Assembly (NCBI GenBank): GCA_038373885.1
Contig: JAWZYV010011902.1
Location: 186,001 to 250,000, forward strand
Length of the DNA stretch: 64,000 nucleotides
Source: Cheiracanthium punctorium
Lineage: Eukaryota > Arthropoda > Arachnida > Araneae > Cheiracanthiidae
Direction of reading: 5' to 3'
Shown: one piece after another, positions 1 through 10,428 of the stretch
How the letters are laid out: the number at the start of each line of letters is the position of its first letter
Numbering within the stretch: position 1 is the first letter of the stretch
Notes under the pieces: generated by a model
What the model was told of the DNA's origin: nothing
What the model saw: the letters and a program-made list of their open reading frames with translations, nothing else
The model's database searches: none
Position numbers and translations under genes: made by a program

Positions 1-21
1 CAATAATTTCTGGAACAATAA

Positions 22-880
22 AAGAAAGCATATAAATTCCGTTTAGGATTAATCGAACACCCAAACAATAGTGATTCCGTGAGAGGAAAACTTGTGGGAG
101 CAACACTTGTGGACTTGTCGAGAACAGAAATTCCAGTTAGAGTAGTAAATGTGACGGACAAGTCGAAGGTGATAAAGAAAAATGAAGTGTTGGCGACATG
201 CACTCCTATTACCTGCATTAATAAGAACATCAGCCAAACGACAGCTAAATCATCTGAGTGCCTGACGAAGAAGTTATTACAAGACGTAGAGTTAACGACA
301 GAACAGAGAAGCGCTGCGGAGAAAGTAATAGCTGAATTTGAAGACCTCTTCTCTCGTACTTCGGGTGACTTTGGCCGTACGAAGCTAACGCAACACGGGA
401 TAGATACAGGCAGCCATTCTCCCATCAAGCAACATCCTAGGCGGCTGCCGTTTGCTAAGCAAGAAGAGGTGAGCAGACTTTTAGAGGAGATGCAGCGTGA
501 TGACGTCATCGAGTCATCGACTAGACCCTGGGTCTCGCCAATTATTTTGGTCCGGAAGAAGGATGGTTCCACTCGGTTCTGCGTTGACTATAGACATCTG
601 AATGACATTACCAAGAAAGACAGCTACCCTATAGACGACACTTTGGACACTTTATCGGGAAAGGAATGGTTTTCCACTCTGGATCTGAAGAGTGGCTACT
701 GGCAAGTAGAAATTCATCCCGACAACCGTGAAAAGACTGCGTTCACCACGGGACAAGGATTGTGGCAGTTCAAGATTATGCCTTTTGGACTCTGCAGCGT
801 ACCGGTTACATTCGAGCGTCTGATGGAGACAGTGTTGAGAGGACTTTCCTACGAAGCATGTCTCGTTTATTATACGATAC
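22..880 (+). pseudogene. Gypsy protease-RT spacer and N-terminal half of reverse transcriptase
   Basis: The frame is open from 22, after a TAA at 19-21. It encodes the spacer typical between protease and RT, then RT with the KKDGSTRFCVDYRHLN block, the palm motif STLDLKSGYWQ (first catalytic Asp) and FKIMPFGL before the active site. The frame breaks inside the Y-x-D-D box at about 868-880, where one base appears to be missing; in the next frame only Tyr-Asp-Thr can be read, so one of the two catalytic aspartates is lost as well. Codons past about 880 in this frame are nonsense running to a stop at 945. There is no ATG, and the true start lies left of the window. Confidence 0.92.
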
Positions 881-1342
881 CATCATCGTCGGAAAGACTT
901 TCGAAGAGCATCTCGAGAACATCCGAAAGGTGCTGCAGAAATTAAAAGAGGCAAACTTGAAACTGAATCCATCGAAGTGCAATTTGTTTCGTCGGGAAGT
1001 ACGTTATCTCGGGCACATAATATCCGCCCACGGAGTCCGAACCGATCCCGAAAAGACGTCCGCAGTCCATAACTGGAGTCGTCCTGAGAACATTCATGAC
1101 TTAAGAAGTTTACTCGGTCTGTGTACTTACTATCGAAAATTCGTGAAGGGTTTTTCTCAAATTGCAAGACCTCTTCACAAATTGACCGAGACTGGACAAA
1201 AATTTCTATGGACTGAGGAATGTGAGGACGCATTCAACGAACTGAAGACGGCTTTAACATCTGCGCCGATCTTGTCGTATCCTCACCCTGACAAGCGATT
1301 TACCCTGGATACAGACGCAAGTAAGGAGAGTGTCGGAGCAGA
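872..1342 (+). pseudogene. Gypsy RT C-terminal half and start of RNase H
   Basis: This continues the preceding RT in frame 3. It carries the RT thumb and connection with the LGHIISAHGV block, then LLGLCTYYRKFVKGFSQIA, the W-T-x-E-C-x-x-A-F linker, and the first RNase H strand ending in TLDTDASKE, whose Asp is catalytic. Homology in this frame stops at about 1342 and resumes in frame 1, with a small loss of sequence (inferred about a dozen bases) between the first and second RNase H strands. Confidence 0.9.
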
Positions 1343-2166
1343 TAGATGGCCAAGAACATGTGATTGCTTACTGGAGCAAGTGCCTTTCAAAGGCAGAACG
1401 TAACTATTGTGTTACGAGAAAGGTACTTCTTGCTATCGTCAAGGCCGTGGAGCACTTCCATCACTACCTGTACGGCCGAAAGTTTCTGCTACGAACAGAC
1501 CATGCCTCTTTAACCTGGCTTCTAAATTTCAAGAATCCAGAGGGCCAGATAGCCAGGTGGATACAGAGATTACAAGAATATGACATCGAGATACGTCATC
1601 GGAAAGGAGCATCTCATGGAAATGCAGATGCTTTGTCGAGAAGGCCCTGCATAGACAGTTGTCGCTATTGCTCCAGGGCGGAGAAAAATTACCATCTGAA
1701 ACATCCCGTTGTCCGCCAAGTTACAACATCGGCACCATCTCAAGATCCCTGGAGTGGCGAAAATGTTCGGGCGGACCAATTAGCAGATAGCGACATCAAA
1801 CCAATTGTGGAATTTATGGAAAAATCCGGCGATAAGCCCAGCTGGCAAGAAATATCATCTTGCAGCCCGGCTACAAAGCAGTACTGGGCTGTGTGGGATT
1901 CGCTTCGCCTGAGAAATGGAGTCCTGTATCGTAAATGGGAGTCGGACGACGGCAAGATGCTCCGATGGCAGTTAGTACTCCCTCGTTCGAGGATTCCGCA
2001 GGTTCTAGAAGAGCTGCATAATGGCTTAACTGGGGGCCATTTTGGCATAATGAAGACCCTGCAGAAAGTTCGCGAGCGCTTCTACTGGGCTAGGGCTCGA
2101 GGCAATGTTGAAAAGTGGTGTCAAGCTTGTGACGCCTGTGCCGCCCGTAAAGGCCCGAATAAATGA
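1343..2166 (+). pseudogene. Gypsy RNase H remainder and integrase zinc-binding domain
   Basis: Frame 1 is open from before 1330 to a TGA at 2164-2166. It encodes the rest of RNase H: IAYWSKCLSKAERNY, the RTDHASLTWLL strand with its catalytic Asp, and GNADALSR. A spacer follows, then the H-H-C-C integrase zinc finger, with His in ELHNG, His in GGHFG, and the Cys pair of CQACDAC. The stop falls just after the zinc finger, where other Gypsy elements continue into the integrase core. The next homology overlaps it by a few bases in frame 3. Confidence 0.9.
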
Positions 2167-3036
2167 ACCGTTATAATGTAGGAGCGCCTTTTCAGAGGAT
2201 TGCCCTCGACATCCTGGGACATCTTCCGCGAACTTCGGATGGCAACAAATACATCCTGGTTGTCATTGACTATTTCTCTAAATGGCCCGAAGCGTTTCCT
2301 ATTCCCGATCAAGAAGCTACGTCCGTATCAGAGGTACTGGTGCAAGAATGGATTTCCAGATATGGAACCCCTCTGCAATTTTTATTCCGACCAAGCAACG
2401 AACTTTACCTCTGCAGTTTTTAAAGGACTATGTCAACTTCTCGGAATCGACAAAACCCAGACTACGCCTTTACACCCACAATCTGACGGCATGGTGGAGA
2501 GGTTCAATCGCACAATTTTGAACAACCTCTCGCTCCTGGTATCTAGGAATCAAGAGGACTGGGACAAGAAACTCCCCTCTTCCTGCTGGCCTATAGGAGT
2601 GCGGTCCATGAGACTACCGGCTTCACACCTTCCCAGATGCTGTTCGGCAGAGATCTTCGTCTTCCCGCCGATCTAGTGTTCGGCCGCCCTCCAGATGCGC
2701 CTTCATCGCCAGAGGAGTACATGGAAAATCTTCGGGCACGGTTTGAAGACGTGCATCATTTTGCTCGGGAGCGGATCAACCTGAACACGGAAAAGATGAA
2801 GACTCGCTACGACAACGAGGCTACATGACACGAGTTCAACGTAGGTGACAAAGTTTGGCTATGGAATCCTACTCGACGGAAAGGCCTGTCTCACAAGCTG
2901 CAATCGCCGTGGGACCGCCCTTACACAGTCCTAAACCGGCTGAATGACGTCATTGTACGGATTCGTAAGTCACCTAACTCGAAAGCCAAGAGTTGTACAT
3001 TACGATCGGCTAGCCATTTACCGCGGTTGTAATTAG
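2163..3036 (+). pseudogene. Gypsy integrase core and C-terminal tail, several frame breaks
   Basis: Frame 3 (2163 to about 2390) carries the first catalytic Asp in RIALDILG and the VVIDYFSKWPEAF strand. Frame 1 (about 2390-2610) carries the second Asp (YSDQATNFTS) and the Glu in GMVERFNR, so the D,D,E triad is split by a frameshift. Frame 3 resumes near 2637 with the MLFGRDLRLP block, meets a TGA at 2826-2828, and continues as the chromodomain-like tail with EFNVGDKVWLWNPTRRKGLS. A last shift near 2970 precedes a VVHYDRLA-type end and the final stop at about 3034-3036. This is dead coding sequence. Confidence 0.9.
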
Positions 3037-3466
3037 TTATTTGATATCAGACCATGGTCACTATGGCGTAATTCCTCCTTTCTTTCATCTCACATTTCTT
3101 TCCTGTCTCTTTCTTCTCTTCCTTTTCCCCAACTCTCTTTTACTCAGCTCTTACGCCATGTTTAGTGTACATATTTGTAATATATTGGTTTTAATTAATG
3201 TGTATTTATTTATTATGTTTATTACTTATTAGTGTGTAATTATTTATTATGTTTGTTATTTATTTATTATTGTGTATTTGCTTATTGTGTTTATTGCTTA
3301 TTTGCTTAAATTATGTTGTTAAGATTTGGTTAAAGGTTGACACTGTAGATATTTGTGTGACCTCCTAACTGGGGATTGTACTGCCCGGGACGTGCAGTCC
3401 TTGGAAAAGTTGCAATGTTACGAATTTTTGGGGCAACCCGCTGCTCTGGGTCTTAAAATAGTTAAA
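3037..3466 (+). other. Post-pol region of the Gypsy remnant with TTATT-rich low-complexity tract
   Basis: Non-coding sequence after the pol remnant. A pyrimidine-rich stretch at 3075-3150 is followed at about 3185-3310 by a degenerate minisatellite built of TTATTATGTTTATT-like words. A 3' LTR would be expected hereabouts, but no second copy exists in the window for comparison, so none is called. Confidence 0.4.
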
Positions 3467-3560
3467 AATTCGTATTCTACGCTTCAAATAGATAAATTTT
3501 GCTTTTTGTTGCATCACAATCCGTCAACTAGAACTGGAGATACGGAGGTTTCAGTTTCTC
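3467..3560 (+). repeat. Dispersed repeat block, inverted partner at 49527-49625
   Basis: About 95 bp starting ATTCGTATTCTA, with internal AAATTTTGC and AGAACTGGAGATA words. The same order of words, with scattered substitutions, appears on the minus strand at 49527-49625. The flanking bases do not match, so only this core is shared. Family unknown. Confidence 0.6.
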
Positions 3561-4743
3561 TATTCAGCTTTAAGTTTTTTGTAATTGGAAATATGGATCT
3601 AGAAATAGCGGTTGTGTGTGGAAAAATAAAGTCAAGGTATACGTAGATACACTGTATAGGACGGGTATTCCATATAATTTCAAAACCCTTTTGTCCGGAT
3701 TGAAGCAGGCAGTATCGAAATTTCCAGAATTAATATTTAGTTGCAGTGCAATTGAAACGAAAATCCAAGAAAATTATAGCACTGTATATTTTATTATTGT
3801 AAGCAAAAATATATTATTTTGGTAAAAGATTCGGATAAATAAACGTGGACTACAGCTTGAAATGGATTTCTTTTTTGAATTTCAAGAACACACAGTTTAC
3901 TTCTTCTATAAATAATATATCTATATCTATATCTATCTATATATATATATATATATATTATTTGATGCATTTTAAATGCGCACTTCAATACTTTCAATGT
4001 ATCTTTATCAGTAACTGGTTCCAGATTTCCACAAATATATCGTTTTAGTCATATTCTCCTATACTTTTTCAAGCTTTTTGCGTGTATTGTGAAAGAAAAT
4101 CAATTGAAGCTTTAGAATCCAACCTTTGAAATCACGATATGATAATCAACATTTGAAATAGCTTCTCATTTTATTACTTCTAACTATGAAAGCAAATTAT
4201 TTTTAAGTTACAGTCGCCAGTTGCCATGGAAATTATTATATAACTCTTTGTGATTAACTGATTGTGTTATGATCAAACATTAATTCGTTTGCACTTGGAG
4301 AAGTGGATATAGGTATCTTTTAGACCAGAAATTCTCCATTTTTTAAATAAGAAATATATCTCGGCGCACTTGCTCGAAACAGCTAAAAGAATTTTCTTCG
4401 TGATTCATATGCGTACGTAGCTGGAAAAAAAAGGCTGATATAGACATCAAAATCGTTTTTTCATACTTATGTTTTGTGTGTGTGTGTGAATCCAACTTTT
4501 TATTCAATTAGACATACTCAAATGTGGTGCCTCGTTGCAAGTCCCTTTTCGATGCAGTTTCGAATGCCTAAAATTTGAGGGGGCAGAACAAACAAATTTT
4601 TCATTCAATTTAACTGCACAACTCAGGATACTGTAAAGATATTTAAATTCCCATTTTATAATATATGAGTAAGTAATTGCACGGTAAAACTTAATAAGTA
4701 TCTTTCGAAACTTCGAATGCATATAACTTTGTGAGTTTAAATT
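3561..4743. other. Intergenic stretch upstream of the receptor gene
   Basis: AT-rich. A TATC/TA microsatellite occupies about 3916-3959 and a short GT run lies near 4476-4488. No coding motif or repeat family was recognised. Any promoter of the receptor gene should lie here, but no element can be assigned with confidence. Confidence 0.6.
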
Positions 4744-5940
4744 ATGAATCAGAATAGTAAAAATAACATGTTCTTCATGCGAAAATCATGTAAAACCGAA
4801 GCTTTTCAACGGAGTGAATGTGGTACTACAGGAAATTCTATTCAAGACTTGTATAGAACTTTAAACAGGTACCTGTGGCTTCATGGATTAGGCTTTGAAA
4901 AAGGCCTCTACTGCACCAACCTATGCACAATTTCGACTGCAGTTTCATTCTTGTTGGCTTTTATATTCGAAGGCAGATTCATTCTCGATTCAGTTGAGCA
5001 GTTGATATCCCTGAAAAATGGTATTAGCAGCAGTAGACAGGCAATAGCCAATATCATACCTCTATTATTGAATTCTCTGAGCCGAATATTGATTTACATA
5101 AAGAGAAAAAAGCTTAGAAACACAATTAAAAGATTGGCTCAAATTTACAATGTTTTTGGTGAAAATGAAATGGTAGTGAGGAAGTTCACATTTAAATTAA
5201 ACATCGTTCTTCTAACTAATGACTTTACTATATTATTGAATGCCATCTATTTTTTGTACACAGCGGTTCCCTACTTCCCTGTAATGTTCCGTCTCTTTGG
5301 ATTTATACGTCCTCCTTTTGCCAAACCTGGTTATTGTATTTCTTTATTATTCTACTACATCAGCCTTTGCCATGGAACTTTCACAGCCTACTTTTGCTCT
5401 GTCTGCTTCCTGATTAGTGAATCGTTGACTGCATTGAACAAACGACTTCAGCACAGCAAAGAAAATCATTTGGAGCTTCTGTTTGATGTTCATTGTAAAA
5501 TATCGGATGAAATTTCAAGCATCAACAAAATTCTACACCCGAGTCTGTTCTTGTTTGTTAGCAGCACACTTTTTCTTGCTTTTCGAGATATTTATACTGT
5601 GCTTTTTTTCCCTGATATCTTACTTTCGGTAGCCGTATCATACTGCGTTGAAACTTTGGTTTACCTTCTTCAATTTGTATGTTTATGCACATTCGGTTCC
5701 CATGTTATAAATGCTACTGCGGACGTCGAATCCACTGCTCAGAAGTTGTCAGCAAAGACTTTACCGCTAAGAAAGTCTCGTAAGATTGTTTCATCAATGA
5801 AAAAACGTATTGAAGGATTTAAGATTCTCAACTCCATTGCTATACAAAAAAATTTCATTCTCTCTGCGTTCGGCAGCCTTCTGACTTATGGCATACTCTT
5901 CGCTACATTCAATACGAGTAAAAATGGGACCGAAGGATAA
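4744..5940 (+). CDS. Gustatory-receptor-like seven-transmembrane chemoreceptor
   Basis: A 398-codon uninterrupted frame, ATG to TAA, with an in-frame TAA at 4738-4740 that fixes the N-terminus at or after this ATG. About seven hydrophobic segments are visible, roughly at residues 57-76, 100-119, 150-172, 197-224, 265-282, 284-318 (two helices or one long stretch) and 371-389. The C-terminal helix ends in TYGILFATF (381-389), which fits the TYhhhhhQF signature of arthropod gustatory receptors except Thr in place of Gln. Length and layout match the family. Such receptors are thought to act as ligand-gated cation channels in chemosensory neurons, and no ligand can be inferred. No intron is visible, unlike many insect GR genes that keep introns near the 3' end. 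It appears intact among dead transposons. Membership of the GR class is likely, the exact subfamily unknown. Confidence 0.82.
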   Translation: MNQNSKNNMFFMRKSCKTEAFQRSECGTTGNSIQDLYRTLNRYLWLHGLGFEKGLYCTNLCTISTAVSFLLAFIFEGRFILDSVEQLISLKNGISSSRQAIANIIPLLLNSLSRILIYIKRKKLRNTIKRLAQIYNVFGENEMVVRKFTFKLNIVLLTNDFTILLNAIYFLYTAVPYFPVMFRLFGFIRPPFAKPGYCISLLFYYISLCHGTFTAYFCSVCFLISESLTALNKRLQHSKENHLELLFDVHCKISDEISSINKILHPSLFLFVSSTLFLAFRDIYTVLFFPDILLSVAVSYCVETLVYLLQFVCLCTFGSHVINATADVESTAQKLSAKTLPLRKSRKIVSSMKKRIEGFKILNSIAIQKNFILSAFGSLLTYGILFATFNTSKNGTEG

Positions 5941-7478
5941 TGCATTTGCAAAGTTTGAGGAAAATTTTAGTGACGTTTAGCACAAACGCATTCTGCAAAG
6001 CAAGAGCAATTACCAGGTCATCGGATATTTTCATTATTGAAACAGGAAGAAATTGCGTTATGTTCTGCAATTTTTGCTGATGTCTGTAGCAAAAGGTAGT
6101 TTTCCTAATATTGTATTAACAATTGAATGCATTTTCTGAAACAGTGGTCATATAAGGGAAACTTTAGTATGTACAGCTACCAGACTTCACAAAATCAGCA
6201 AAATCTAACCCTTTCACAAGGACGACCATTGGGAATTTTTATCAGTCTTCAAAAATTGTTATCTGTCCCTTTTTTCCACATTACATTTATGAGTTATGTA
6301 ATATACTTTGAATTTTCATTGCACAGTAGATAAAGGAACCAAACGTATCGCATTATATGCATAATATGTATAAAATTGTAGACTACTAACCAACACAATT
6401 CTGATAGAAATACTTTAGATTTGTTAATTTCCTAACGTAATTGTTTCACTATCGTATTCACTATCGGAAATAATGCTGTTTTCTCACGACTCGTTGGATG
6501 AAGGCGAAAAGTTGCATTCCGGTACCGGAGAGTACAAGATAGAGAGTACAAGGAGAGTACAAGATGGATGGGTTTTTATTGTGTGTATCACGAAATGTCA
6601 AGTACTTCCACAAAAGAACCCCTCTGCCTGGCACGGTGGTCAGTCAAAAACCGGCTTCCACTCTTGATGGATGTCTCCGGAGTCTCAGAAAATTCTGAAG
6701 ACAATGTCGTTCGTTTAAGAAAAGGAGAGAAAGCCGTGTGTTTTCATTAGTTGATCGGTCTGAGTGTCGGATAGACCTTCGGATGCACAAAACTACTCGC
6801 TTGTTTTATTCGACACTCACCGTGCTAGCACCAATTTGATTGTCGAGGCTATTTATCAGAAGTATTTGACAATCCGAGAGTGCGAAGTATTCTGCGATAC
6901 CATGGTGCTAGAGCCCCAGTTAACCCATGGTTGTCGCTTTCCTCTTCTCTTGCTTTTGAACTTATGCTGTGTTATTCCGTAATAGTTAATAACGCTCTTT
7001 GGAATAAAAGTGCACTGGGGAGTAGTGTGGGCCGAATTTTTTTTTTTTTTAAATCAGTATTCTCATAGTATGGGAAGGGTTCACACTGGACTGTATAAAA
7101 TCATTGTAAAATATTATTGTGATTGGATAATATCTTCTACTCCCGCATCGGACTTGAATTTTAGGAATTAGGGTAAAAATAGACATGTGTTACTGGGCGT
7201 AAAAAAACATAATTATTTTTCACTGTTGTTATTATAATAGAGCGAGATATGTGGCAACTTGGTTGAATAATATATGCCTAAATTATTTATCCGATCAAAT
7301 AATATCTTCTGCCTTCGCATCGCACTTCAAATTATGCAATTTTTGACGAAAAAAATGTATTTTTTCATCTGTTATAGAAAGGCGATGAAACATATAAAGT
7401 AGAGAGTAAAAACACTAATAATACATGAATTATTATATAAAAAAATTATTTGCTTGAGAAGTATTAAATAATTGCTAA
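5941..7478. other. Intergenic region downstream of the receptor, small repeats only
   Basis: No gene recognised. A GAGAGTACAAGA-like 12-mer recurs about three times at 6527-6568. Two diverged copies of a block containing ATAATATCTTCT and GCATCG lie at about 7129-7185 and 7306-7360, roughly 177 bp apart. The remainder is AT-rich. Confidence 0.6.
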
Positions 7479-8462
7479 CTAGCTGAAGGCCCCGTTCTTC
7501 GCACGTGAATGAACGGATTGTTTTTTTTATATTACGGTTTTATTTCTACTTGACGATTACTATTTATCACGATAAATAGATACTTCAAAATGGATATCGT
7601 ATAAATATTATCTGTGTTCAATAATCATGCATACAGAATTTCATGACGATCGTTTGAACGGTGAAGAAAATGATTCGGCGCAGCGCAATCTACTGTCAAA
7701 GTTATTGTAAAATGGATAGCATCAAAATATTCTCATATTCAAATATCTATGTGTGTACCAATTTCCATAGCAAACAGTTTGGCAGTCAAGATAGGCTGCA
7801 GCTTCTTCTAGTGTCGAATTAAAGTAATAATACACTACAGCGCCATCAACGGGCGAGTTATAGCAAAATTGATAATGCGAAAAAATCTCTGTGTTCAAAT
7901 ATGCATGCATACCAATTTTCAGAGCGATCAGGTGAACGATCAAGAAGTGGATTGCTGCAGTGCTGTCTAATGGTGAGCTACGGCCAAATGAATACTAAAA
8001 AAACATTATCTCTTCTCAAATGTGTTAGTATACCAGTTCTTAAAATTTAATCGGTCAAAAGGTTTTAAAGTTGGTGCACTGCATTGGCATCTACCGGCAA
8101 GTCATAGCAAATTGGATAACGTAAAAGTATTCTCCATGCTCAAATATGTGTGTGTTCTAATTTTCATCGAAATCAGTTGAACGCTATTTTCATAGCAAGC
8201 GGTTGAACGGTACAGAAGGCGAGTTATACCTAATCGAACGTGGCGAAAATATACTTCGCATTCAAACATCTATGTGTACGAATTTGCATGGCTATCAGCT
8301 GAACAGTCCCTCTTCTTTTTCTTCTTTATCGCCTATCCCCAAAGTCCAGCAGGGGTAGATTAGGTCCATGATTCCAAATAACCTAAGGAAGTCCAAGACC
8401 ATCAACGGACTTTCGAAGAGATCCAAACACCTGAGTCCCAGGCACTCTAAAATGTGAGAAGG

Positions 8463-9600
8463 TTATGCCCGCTCAGAGGAGCACTTGGTACAAGTGTCGA
8501 AAGCTCTCAAACAGTCCGAGAAGGTCATAGTTCTGAGGTGTCTACTGAGGAAAAGGGTGATTGCAGTTTGTCCTTGCCTTTCACATTTAAGTGCCAAAGA
8601 ACTGCCAGGTCGATGTCCCCGATACCATTGGTGCACTAGAGGAGTAGACAAAATTGACTTTCCACTCAACTTAGTATGTGAATAAATCTCAGTATAGGTA
8701 TGAGGCTCAAGTGGAACCAATACCTCACTGGCCCACGCTTTGGCCAATACATCTGCCATTTCATTGCCCTTAAGATCAACATGGGAGGGGATCCACTGTA
8801 TGTGGATCTGATGATCCCCCAAAAGGTTTTTTAGCCTTTTGAGAATAGATACTCCCACCCTGTCTCTTACACTGGACCAATTAGCCAAGTGCTGTGCAGA
8901 ACTCCTGCTATCAGTTAGGATCCATATTTCATTTCCTACAGTAACCGTCGCTAAATAGTCAAGGCCTTCGCCTATAGCAATGAGCTCGCTACGGAAAAAA
9001 GAGCAGCCATCAGGATTCCTTCTCTGAATATAAATGTAGTTACCATTTTAAATTATATACACTCCACTGCCAGTTCCACCTCTCTCGTTTTTACTGCCGT
9101 CAGTGTAAAATTTGATAGCGTCAGCCGGGATGTTGTTAATTAACTCAAGGACTTGTTGACTAAGATGAATAGGAAGGTCAGCCTGCTTGTTCACTTGGAC
9201 TGTGAGGTCAGTGTGGAAATGTACATTAGGAAGGCCCCCAGAAGGATCTAAGCATTGAAACAAATCATGCTGTTCTACGTTACTTTCTAACAGTTGGGCA
9301 GAAGTCACTATACTGAATGGGCTGTTTCTCTTATGCCTCTGATCATTTCTACAGTCTCTTAAGTAAGAGGTTCTGTTTTTGTCACCAAGACTACTTAGTT
9401 TGCCGTAATATTTCACGAAAGAAGCACTTCTTCTGAGGCTAAGACGCTGCAAGTCAGCCTCGTACAACACAATGCCATCAGGGCAAGTATTACGAAATCC
9501 AGTGATAATTCGTGCTGCGCTAAGTTGAACTCGCTCTAGTTTCTGTAGAATTGTAAGGGTTAGATGCGCAACAGTAAACAGAGAATCCGTTTTCCATGAT
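8463..9600 (-). pseudogene. LINE connection region and RNase H domain with one internal stop
   Basis: In one frame, interrupted only by a stop at 9048-9050. It starts with the QLSAARIITGFRNTCP block, shared with the copy at 32253-33538. RNase H follows, with FYTDGSKNERGGTGSGVYI (first catalytic Asp), then FRSELIAIGEGLDYL with the catalytic Glu, ILTDSRSS (second Asp), and IQWIPSHVDLKGNEMADVLA. All catalytic positions remain, so decay is light. The frame ends at 8463, and the cysteine-rich tail (DTCTKCSSE) is visible just before. Confidence 0.88.
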
Positions 9601-10428
9601 GGGTCTAATAAGAGAGATGTAAGTATCTCTGAGAGTACCAGCTTCAGCACCCCAGTCACATCCTGAAATGTACTTTAAAAGTTTGAGCCGATTCCTGCCC
9701 TTAAGCACAAGATGGTCAATGTGTTTATTGCACGTTATCTCTGTATCCAACACGAAACCCAAATATTTTGGATGTTTTTCCACTGTTAAAGACTGGTGGT
9801 TCATTACAACACCAGGTTGATAGCTATACAGCTTTCTATTGGTCGTAAATAACTCTACCGTAGACTTTGTTGGATTAAAACTCAATTTGTGGTTTTTGGC
9901 AAATTTCCATAAATCTTCAAGGGTAAAATTTAAGTTGTCCTCTAATTTCTGTAAATCAGTACCAGAGTCCCAAAGAACAACATCGTCCGCAAAAAGACCC
10001 ACTTCGCACCTTTTGGAGATAACCCTCTCGATTCCCGCCAGGAAGAGCATAAAATGGGTTGGACCTAAAACCGATCCCTGAGGAACCCCTTGATGAAGTT
10101 TATAGCTTCTTGACAAGGAGTTATTGAACCTCACCTTTATGAGACGGTTTCTTAAAAAGTCATGAGTCCAGGTCAAGGCTTTACCACCTATTTTAAAAGT
10201 TTCAAAATGTTTGACGATAAGCCGCTGTATCCAGACCCGGTCGAAGGTTTTAGAAAAATGAAGGAAGGCTGCCAATGTGTGATTTGTGGCGTCCCTATTG
10301 TGGGCGTCTCTAACCCTCTGACAGAAATAGAGTACTTGGTCTGTGGTGCTGTGTCCTTCTCTAAAATCGAATTGTACCCTTGGAAGTAGGTCGTGAACAG
10401 TCCTGATGTTATTGGTTTGAAGTGACAT
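9545..10428 (-). pseudogene. LINE reverse transcriptase fragment
   Basis: Open frame reading from 10428 down to about 9545, then out of frame to a stop at 9520. It contains the RT blocks FDFREGHSTTDQVLYF, a decayed LHFSKTFDRVW (the A motif, expected D-x-x-A-F-D), HQGVPQGSVLGP and the catalytic FADDVVLW with both aspartates kept, then KLSFNPTKS and PKYLGFVLD. The endonuclease and the first RT blocks are missing. A frameshift near 9545 separates it from the downstream RNase H part. Confidence 0.92.

Larger units (their letters stand above)
1..3036 (+). mobile_element. Ty3/Gypsy retrotransposon pol remnant, cut by window start
   Basis: A nearly complete but decayed pol region in the order expected for Ty3/Gypsy elements: protease-RT spacer, reverse transcriptase, RNase H, integrase zinc-binding domain, integrase core, and the C-terminal integrase tail. 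The order is continuous across three plus-strand frames, so the breaks are small indels rather than rearrangement. I count frame breaks near 870, 1342, 2390, 2610 and 2970, a TGA at 2164-2166 and a TGA at 2826-2828. Gag and the 5' LTR would lie left of the window. No clear 3' LTR is visible after 3036. The copy cannot make a functional polyprotein. Confidence 0.93.
8309..10428 (-). mobile_element. 5'-truncated LINE of the I/Jockey group
   Basis: Minus-strand non-LTR retrotransposon remnant inserted in the minisatellite repeat. Its 3' end lies near 8309, after a GCGATAAAGAAGAAAAAGA-type purine tail. It is cut off at 10428 inside the RT domain, as is usual for incompletely reverse-transcribed LINEs. 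The flanks on both sides are recognisable parts of the host repeat unit: the left ends in CAGCTGAACAGTC and the right resumes at CATTTAGTGGTAAG. No exact target duplication can be read. A partial second copy lies at 32253-33538. Confidence 0.88.

Noticed and set aside
883..1233. 116-codon minus-strand frame inside the first Gypsy remnant
   Set aside because: Antisense shadow of the RT region, which has clear plus-strand motifs.
1740..2048. 102-codon minus-strand frame
   Set aside because: Antisense of the Gypsy RNase H/integrase frame; no motif of its own.
3037..3310. 3' LTR of the Gypsy element
   Set aside because: No second LTR in the window to compare, no clear TG...CA borders, and the region is low complexity.
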